Below are positions 57,493-64,000 of a stretch of DNA of 64,000 bases, piece after piece. Position numbers and translations under genes: made by a program. This DNA is from Gossypium raimondii (Eukaryota > Streptophyta > Magnoliopsida > Malvales > Malvaceae). The notes under the pieces were generated by a model. That model made no database searches, was not told the DNA's origin, and saw only the letters and a program-made list of their open reading frames with translations. The first letter of the stretch is position 1, and each line of letters opens with the position of its first letter. Where the stretch lies: positions 16,018,160 to 16,082,159 of the forward strand of contig NC_068571.1 in assembly GCF_025698545.1 (NCBI RefSeq), in the 5' to 3' direction.

Positions 57493-60400
57493 CTAAAACG
57501 CACTCCATTTATTGGCATCTCTCCTTGGTGTCTGACTCTCCAGTGATGTCCTAAATGGCCCCGTTGACCCAAATGGATCAGCATCATCGAACGATGAGAA
57601 CTCGTGACCATGATCAAACCCTGTAGTGCTTCGCATAGAATCAAACCTCGTTAGCGAATGTCTTGGAGATTTGTTTAGCCCACTCTCAGGTTGATCACTT
57701 GCATTAAATGAATCAAACCTCAATGGGGGGAACCCATAACCCTGATCAAAGTCTGTTGAGCTGCGCATGGAATCAAACCTGTCAAATGTGCGGGATTGAA
57801 ACAATCCACCATCTTGCATGTTGAATGAATCGGACCTAGAGAAGCTGTCAAACGAGTAACCATCTGATCCTTCACCAAAACCCTGTTGGGAGCTCCCATA
57901 ATGATAAGCAGGGGTGCTTGGAACAGAATCTGCAAAAATAGATGAGCTCTTCCCCTTGAACATGTTATCTGCATAGGCAGGAGTGCTTGGAACAGAATCT
58001 GCAAATATGGACGAACCCTTCCCCTTGAACAAGTTATCTGCATAGGCAGGAGTGCTTGGAACAGAATCTCCAAATATGGATGAACCCTGACCCTTAAACA
58101 AGTTATCTGCATAGGCAGGAGTGCTTGGAACAGAATCTGCAAACAAGGACGAACTCTTCCCCTTAAACATGCTATCTGCATAGGCCGGAGTGCTTGGAAC
58201 AGAATCTGCAAAAACAGATGAGCCCTTCCCCTGGAACATGTTATCTGCATAAGCAGGGGTGCTTGGAACAGATTCCCCAAAAACAGATGAGCTCTTCCCT
58301 TGGAACATGTCACCTGCGTAGGCAGGGGTGCTTGGAACAGAATCTGCAAACAATGGACCTTTCCCAGGGAATAAGTTTTCAGACTGTGACTGCGTTTTTA
58401 TGGGCTTTATGTTGAAGCCGCCAAGACCAAATATAGAGTTATCATCATGCCTCTCAGGATCCATCTCCTGCAAGAAAAGTTCTCTTTAGACCAATTTGTG
58501 ATTCTCAATAAAATTCTGACAAATCAATCGTTTCGGGTAGTGTTTGGGAATTAGGACTTTAATGGCAAATCCATGTTTTTTATACTTTTCTAATATATAT
58601 TAGATTGAATCTCAACTAATTTGTCTATAATATATGCATTTCATTATTACCATTTACATAATAAATGAAATCCAAAATTTTCAAATCCAAGTTCCCAAAA
58701 GGGGCATCAAGAAACAAACATCCATCAAGAAAAATATTGAAATCAAGACGAGCAAAAGAAGCTGGCATCCAAGAGAGAAAACAATACATGGTTTCCTTTG
58801 ATAAACTAATTCGACACTAAATGGTCCTGAGATATTAAACTAGAAAATGTTGGCACTACTCAGCCTCAGCCAAAAAACCAAAAGAAAGAAAAATCATGAT
58901 AACTGAAACATAATTCTTTTTCATTGGCAGTAGAACTGAAACAAATAAATGACCAAGAAAACCCAAGCCAAATAGAGAAATAGGTTTCATTCTCTTGATT
59001 TGACTTGAGAGAGAAAACAACATGCAGTTTAATCTGAATGAGTGCTGAAAGACAAAATCTGCTTACCGTGCCACGTTCACTGTCAAAGCCCCAAATTGCA
59101 TCTGTATGCTGAGAATCAAATTTTCCCCAGCTAGGTTCATCAAAACCCTTGTCCTCAGAAAATAAAGATTCGGCACCACCCTGATCACTGTAGAGGTAAA
59201 TCACCAGTCAGTCAAGACACCTTAAGCTAAACATCAAAGACTTAAGAAAGAAAAAAGGAAAAAGAAAACAAATCCCTACCGCACAACCATGTGTAGGTTC
59301 ACTGCTTGCAGAAATTAGATGCAAGAGGAATGGTTGCTGGAGAACTACATAATATTGCAAACTAAACAACATACCTTCTAGACTCTTTAGCGAGAGCTGA
59401 GCTATCATTATCACCAGTTTTTTTGGCACGTGGAGATTCATAAGGACCACTCGCCTTCTGAGCATGGGGAGAACCTTCACCACCACTACTCGTCACATGG
59501 GAATCCTGGAATTCTTGAGATTGCGTATCTGTTGTAACAGCAGGATTTCCAGATGAACTTTTTGCCACGCCATCCTCACTGTGGTCAACTGCAAAGTCTT
59601 TCTCAGGTATCCTTTCACTTGTATCTGGAACCTTGTCTGAGTCAGCATCAGCAGCTGTCTCCTTTTGAACTAATGAAGATTTTGGTTTTGGAGGGGCTAT
59701 GACATTTTGAACATCAAGTGTGAGCTCCTTTACAAACGTGAATCCTAGAAGGAGAAGTATGATTCATCAGAATAGTATACGGCGTATTCAGAAGAAAGCA
59801 CCATATCAAATTTTATGTAAAGGGCATGCCAAATCATTCTTGAATGTGGTTCACCAAACGCTAGGCTGGACATCAAAGGAAAAGCCCTACAGGCACATAC
59901 CTTCATCTTCAAACTTGTCCCAATCTTCATCCCAATCAGCTGTGCCTTCTTGGATTCCAGGTTGCCAGCCTAAGAAAAGTTGACAATAAAGTGAAAAATC
60001 TTTTAGGTATGTGTTTATAAAAAATAAACATGAGTTTAGTTGCATAATGAATTGTTTAAAAAAAACACAGCCTGATTTAGAAACCAAAATCAACTAAAGC
60101 TCTCTAGATATCTTAAATTTACAATATGAAAAAGGAAAAGAGGGGGGACTTGCAAGCATAGTCAGCTGAACGCAAATTAAAAGGCAAATAAAAAGTGACA
60201 TGATTATATTAGTATCACATAATACTTCTTGAGGAGATTAAGAATGGTAGCATAAACAGAACAGAACAAGCCACAAACTAAACCAACAAGTATTATTCCC
60301 AATATAGTTGGGATCGGCTAAAAGAACCAAGACATAGAAATATTTACATTTGAGTACACGATTCCTCCTCCATAAATCATTCTAATCAACCACCACAGTG

Positions 60401-62894
60401 TCTTCAAGGTCTATTCATATCATTATTAACCTCCAACCATGTCTTTTATGTATTTATTTATCAATTCCAGTTCAACCTTTTACCCTGTTCATTGCCAGTT
60501 TTCTCCATCCTTCTAAGATATGCATTCTATGTGGCCATACCTTATCTTCTACAGGAATCATTCTAACTTAAAGACAAATATCCTCATTTCTATTATAATC
60601 CTTCCTAGTTTTCCTATACATCAATCTTAACATTTGAATCCCTTGATATGCATTCAACCTTTCTAACTTTGTTCTTTTTTATCTCACTTCAGCCTTTTAC
60701 CCTTTGCAACAATTTGCATCCCCTCAATTTGCATCCTATGTGGCCATACCTTATCATCTACAGGAATCATCCCGATTTGGACAAAATACCATCATTTCTA
60801 GTGTTCATCTCCAAAAGATAGGGAAAAAGAGGTACTGGTACTGCAGATATAATTTCTGACAAAGAAGTCCCTTGGCAGGAACATCATAGAATATCCAGGA
60901 AGTACATTGCTCAACCAAATAAGCCCAGACATCATATAATAATATAACAAACATATATGAAGAGGAAATAATACCAAATGGAAGCTCAACAAGTGAAGTC
61001 GGTTTAGCACGTAATCCATATTGTTTGCAACGCTCATTAACAGATTTCACTAATTCCTCCAGACTTGATTGTATATGATTAGCGCGATCCTGCACAAGCC
61101 AACAGAAACCATGCTCTTACATACAAGTTTCAGTTTCCATGACCAAATCTAGTTAATTACAATTAGATAATACCTGGAGAGCACCATCCTTATTGTCTCC
61201 TTGTTCTAATTTGACAATTGCCTGATACAATTCCATTTTTTTCTCCTGCAAGTGATTGAAGTCAATTTATCAGAAACTTCAAATAGAAACAAAGCACACG
61301 AAAATTTTCAGCACAAGGAAACTCAAGCATGGCTATCAAGCCAATCAACCATTAGCTATTACTCAAAGCATAGGACATTCCTAAATACCTGAATATCACG
61401 AAATGTGGACTCCTCAATGGTTAACCTAGAGGCTACATCTCCAGACAACCTGTATTTCTCTTCATACTTCTTTGACAACCCTTCAACCTGGAATACAGAA
61501 TAATTCAACCACCCAATAGCAAAAAAACCACATGGAAAGTAGAATTGAATTGTGGAACATTGAAAAGAAAAAGCACAGTACCTCTCGTTTGTCAGCAGAG
61601 GCTCTTTCAGTAATCTCATTAAGTCGATTGTCACATCTGCTTTTATATAAAATCTATTTCCAAGTGGCAACAAAAGGGCAACAAATCAGTAGTCTGAAGA
61701 TGCAACATCAAATACACCAAAAAGAAACATATGCATTTAGCAATAATATAGTTCAAAGATGATTCCCGCCTAAGGCATTCTTACATCTTTAGCAAACTAG
61801 CATTCTAGTAGATTAGGGTTTGTGTAATCCCAAAGAGGTCAATTATAGTTGAAAGATGTACAGACAAAAGAAGCATACTCACAAGTTCCTGCATCTTAGC
61901 ACGGAAGAATTCAGTCTTTGCTCTTGAATCTTGTATCTCCTTTTCCAGCTCTTCAACCTTCAGAAGAAGGGAAAAAAAAATTGAGGCTGACTTGAACAAA
62001 TTTCTAGAGAAGATAATACCAGGCATTTCGGAGAAAATAGATCCTCAAAAGAAATTAAATTAGAACAGTTTATTCTGTATCACATTTCACAAGAAATTTC
62101 CTAGACAGAGTTACTTCAGCCACCTCTCAAGAATAGTTAACAATAAGAGATGTACTAACCAACTAAGTGCAGGACAGCCCTAAACCTGAGATCAAATTTA
62201 TAGCATTGATTGAGGAAAAAAGAATTAAAATATAAAGAAATTTCAAGGCAATTAAATACAAACGAATCAAAAATGGGAAAGGGTTGGGGGTGGGCGTTTC
62301 AATAAATTATTAGCCACTTGAACATAGCAAGTAACGGAGAAAAAGAGGAAATGCCTTTTTATTTGCTTCTGTTGCCTCTTTGAACTTTGAGTTAAGAGCA
62401 TCTCGCTCCTCTTGGCTAAGTTGATCTACAAGGTTCTTTTCCAGAACTGGAACCTTGGACTTTTGCTGAGTGGGCAGCGGCTGTGCATCAGTCTGAGGAC
62501 CTGGCCCTGGCCTTGGCGGTCTTCCCCTAGCAGAAGGTAAAGGTGGTCGCGGAGCACTACTAGCTTGTGGTTGCTGGAAACCTATTGCAGATGTTCTCGT
62601 AAAAGGAGATGATCCATGAAGAAAACATGGAAAAGCAAAATACAGAAAAAATATGACACAATAGGGAAAGAATACCAGGAGAAGGCCTCCAAGCTACATT
62701 TCCGTATGAAGCTGGTGGATGACCTGAGGTGGACAGTAGAGTTTCATCAGATATGATGGTACTTGGGAGCACAGAAGGAAGAGGGCGGCCTTCTCTATAG
62801 CGTTCCATTAAATAAAGTGCAGTACAAAACTCTCTCAAAGAAAGCATGCTGTCATTATCTCGATCAGATAGGTCCCACACCTGCTTCAAGACCT
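57493..62894 (-). CDS. EH-domain endocytic scaffold (AtEH/Pan1 family, TPLATE complex), 5' end outside window
   Basis: Eleven exons seen on the minus strand: 62676-62894, 62355-62581, 61883-61957, 61582-61653, 61389-61487, 61174-61245, 60975-61089, 59901-59969, 59375-59744, 59067-59187, 57493-58467. Phases agree; more exons lie beyond 64000. Order: end of an EH domain with its EF-hand-like LKQVWDLSDRDNDSMLSLRE, a Pro-rich linker, a long coiled coil (VEELEKEIQDSRAK through EELVKSVNERCKQYG), a Trp/acidic DWDEDWDKFEDEG motif, a Ser/Pro-rich region, seven 23-residue SVPSTPAY repeats, FDSM-type repeats and a DPF motif before the end NKWSAF. The plant EH1/EH2 proteins belong to the TPLATE complex that drives clathrin-mediated endocytosis and bind NPF motifs and acidic lipids. 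EH1 versus EH2 is undecided. One intron uses GC instead of GT. Confidence 0.9.
57900..58370 (-). repeat. 69-bp coding minisatellite in EH gene (7 SVPSTPAY units)
   Basis: Seven units, each with SVPSTPAY; spacing 23 codons. The consensus follows VFADSVPSTPAYADNMFKGK plus GSS. The frame is kept in all units. Ser/Thr-Pro sites and an aromatic Phe-Ala-Asp spacing are repeated regularly. Confidence 0.9.
60290..60800. repeat. Dispersed repeat in EH intron, with ~211-bp imperfect direct duplication
   Basis: Inside the 1,005-bp intron 59970-60974. TTGGGATCGGCTA at about 60308 is a motif common in plant non-LTR (RTE-like) retroposon debris. The block CTATGTGGCCATACCTTATC followed by TACAGGAATCAT occurs twice (about 60517 and 60728). 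No coding frame survives, so class assignment is weak. Confidence 0.4.
62353..62354 (-). other. Non-canonical GC splice donor in EH gene
   Basis: The exon ends AATAAAAAG and the intron starts GCATTT on the minus strand. The next exon starts GTTGAAGAG after AG at 61958-61959. Joining there gives the family sequence TEANKK-VEELEKE without gap or shift, and no GT nearby keeps the frame. Confidence 0.7.
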
Positions 62895-64000
62895 CTGAAA
62901 CACCAATAAGTAATATCAGAATGACCATCATGTCATAAAGTGGCACAAATTTCCTTTCAAAAGAAACACAAAAATATTTCTGAATGTAAGCAATGTATAA
63001 GATTCTAAAAAAGAGGTGTAAGTGCTCATAAGAGAAAAAATAAATAAAGTGAAAAGAAGGGAGAAAAAGGTTAATGTACTAAAAATGAACTAATTTGGTT
63101 TCTACTATATGAATTTTTAAACAAATTTTACTGAAAATATTTTGTTAAAATGGTTTCCAAACTGAGTAAGCCAAAGCATATGAAAAGAATAAAAATCATT
63201 TAAGATCGATGTTCTCAATGATTTATCAAACAAGTCCTTACATCAATAACACCTCCAGTAATCAAATTGATTGATGTAAACCAAAGAAACTGGCTTATCT
63301 TTCGAATGAGGGAGAAGGCAAACCAGAAGGAAAAAGAACACATACACACAGAAAGAGAATATAATAAATCCATTAACTAAAACTGGTAATGAAAGAGAGA
63401 ACAAAGGTCTTTGAACAGAAAACAAATCTTAATTTTCAATTTTGTTTCCCAAAATCTTACTTTGGCCTTCTTTTTAATTTTTCTTCCTTTTCTCTCCTTA
63501 AAATTACATATAACCTCAACAATTAACACTATACTTATTGAATACAGTGGCCTGAACATTTAAAATTAATGGCTCCAAATAAGAATGATTGATTAACATT
63601 TCATCAATCAATAGTAGAATTCATCATTTTACAACAACCCTACCTGCCTATCATGCATTTAAGAATTACTGCAAAGCAATTTTTAATATTTCTTTACTCA
63701 TTCTGAAAGTTCCAAAAGAAACAAAGAAAACTTTACGCACAAACTCTACTTCTCTGACCTATTGGCTTGGGCCCTATCACTTCAAAATGAACTCTTGTTT
63801 TCCATTGATCTCAATATCATGATTTCATTTTTCATTTTTACTAAATTTCTGTTTCATCAAGGATTTTTGTTTATTTTGGCCATTAATACCAACCATAAGT
63901 TTTTCAAGATGCTAAAAGTTTTATGTTTCATGATTCCACAAGAAGATATTCACTCTAAATAAACTCAGATAGCAGTAACAAGAATAGAGGTACTTGTGTA
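62895..64000 (-). other. EH gene intron, continuing past the window edge
   Basis: From the acceptor CAG (62895-62897 on the minus strand) to the end of the window no further exon of the EH family is recognisable, so this intron is at least 1.1 kb. AT-rich with short meaningless frames. Confidence 0.6.

Noticed and set aside
57720..58349. 209-residue minus-strand frame and 58194-58415 plus-strand frame over the EH repeats
   Set aside because: Shadows of the 69-bp coding minisatellite. The frame with SVPSTPAY is the one that joins the spliced upstream exons.

Overview
The window is plant nuclear DNA. It has spliced genes with GT-AG introns, plant-only gene families (PILS, plant MLKL, the EH/Pan1 proteins of the TPLATE complex) and large LTR retrotransposons of the Tekay/Del, Tat/Ogre and Athila types. 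The mix of elements looks like a Malvaceae genome, most likely cotton (Gossypium), but that placement is inferred from family resemblance and not proven here.

Left third (1-18.3 kb): transposon territory. It opens with the decayed C-terminal part of a PIF/Harbinger transposase. Next comes a foldback (inverted-repeat) element split by a 14.1 kb non-autonomous LTR retrotransposon (1027-15141) with three LTRs and two internal domains (LTR-int-LTR-int-LTR), bounded by the 5-bp target-site duplication TACCC. Neither internal domain codes for protein. Each carries an initiator-Met-type primer site, a polypurine tract and three small hairpins whose stems covary. Several shorter inverted-repeat elements and a SINE-like piece follow.

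PILS gene (19.3-21.4 kb, + strand): nine exons encoding a 420-residue PIN-LIKES auxin carrier.

Nested retrotransposons (22.7-39.7 kb): a degenerate Tat/Ogre-like element (LTRs 22717-25122 and 37451-39747) was invaded by an Athila-like element. Later inversions and deletions scrambled the inside: Tat gag/RT/RNase H now lies on the minus strand and Athila protease/RT/RNase H on the plus strand. The Athila target duplication CCTTA still shows at 33812-33816 and, inverted as TAAGG, at 26949-26953. This proves both the insertion and the inversion.

Gene-rich right part (42-64 kb): an MLKL-type pseudokinase (minus), the exosome nuclease DIS3/RRP44A (minus, 24 exons, 943 residues) and, head-to-head with it, an intronless mitochondrial ribosomal protein L11 gene (plus). 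After a stretch with one doubtful ORF comes the 3' part of an EH-domain endocytic scaffold gene (minus, 11 exons seen, 5' end outside the window). These genes do not form an operon or an obvious pathway. The only shared control element suggested by layout is the 697-bp spacer between DIS3 and L11. No CRISPR array, rRNA gene or convincing tRNA gene was seen. No clearly new biological system was found; the most distinctive structures are the three-LTR element with covarying hairpins and the scrambled Athila-in-Tat nest.
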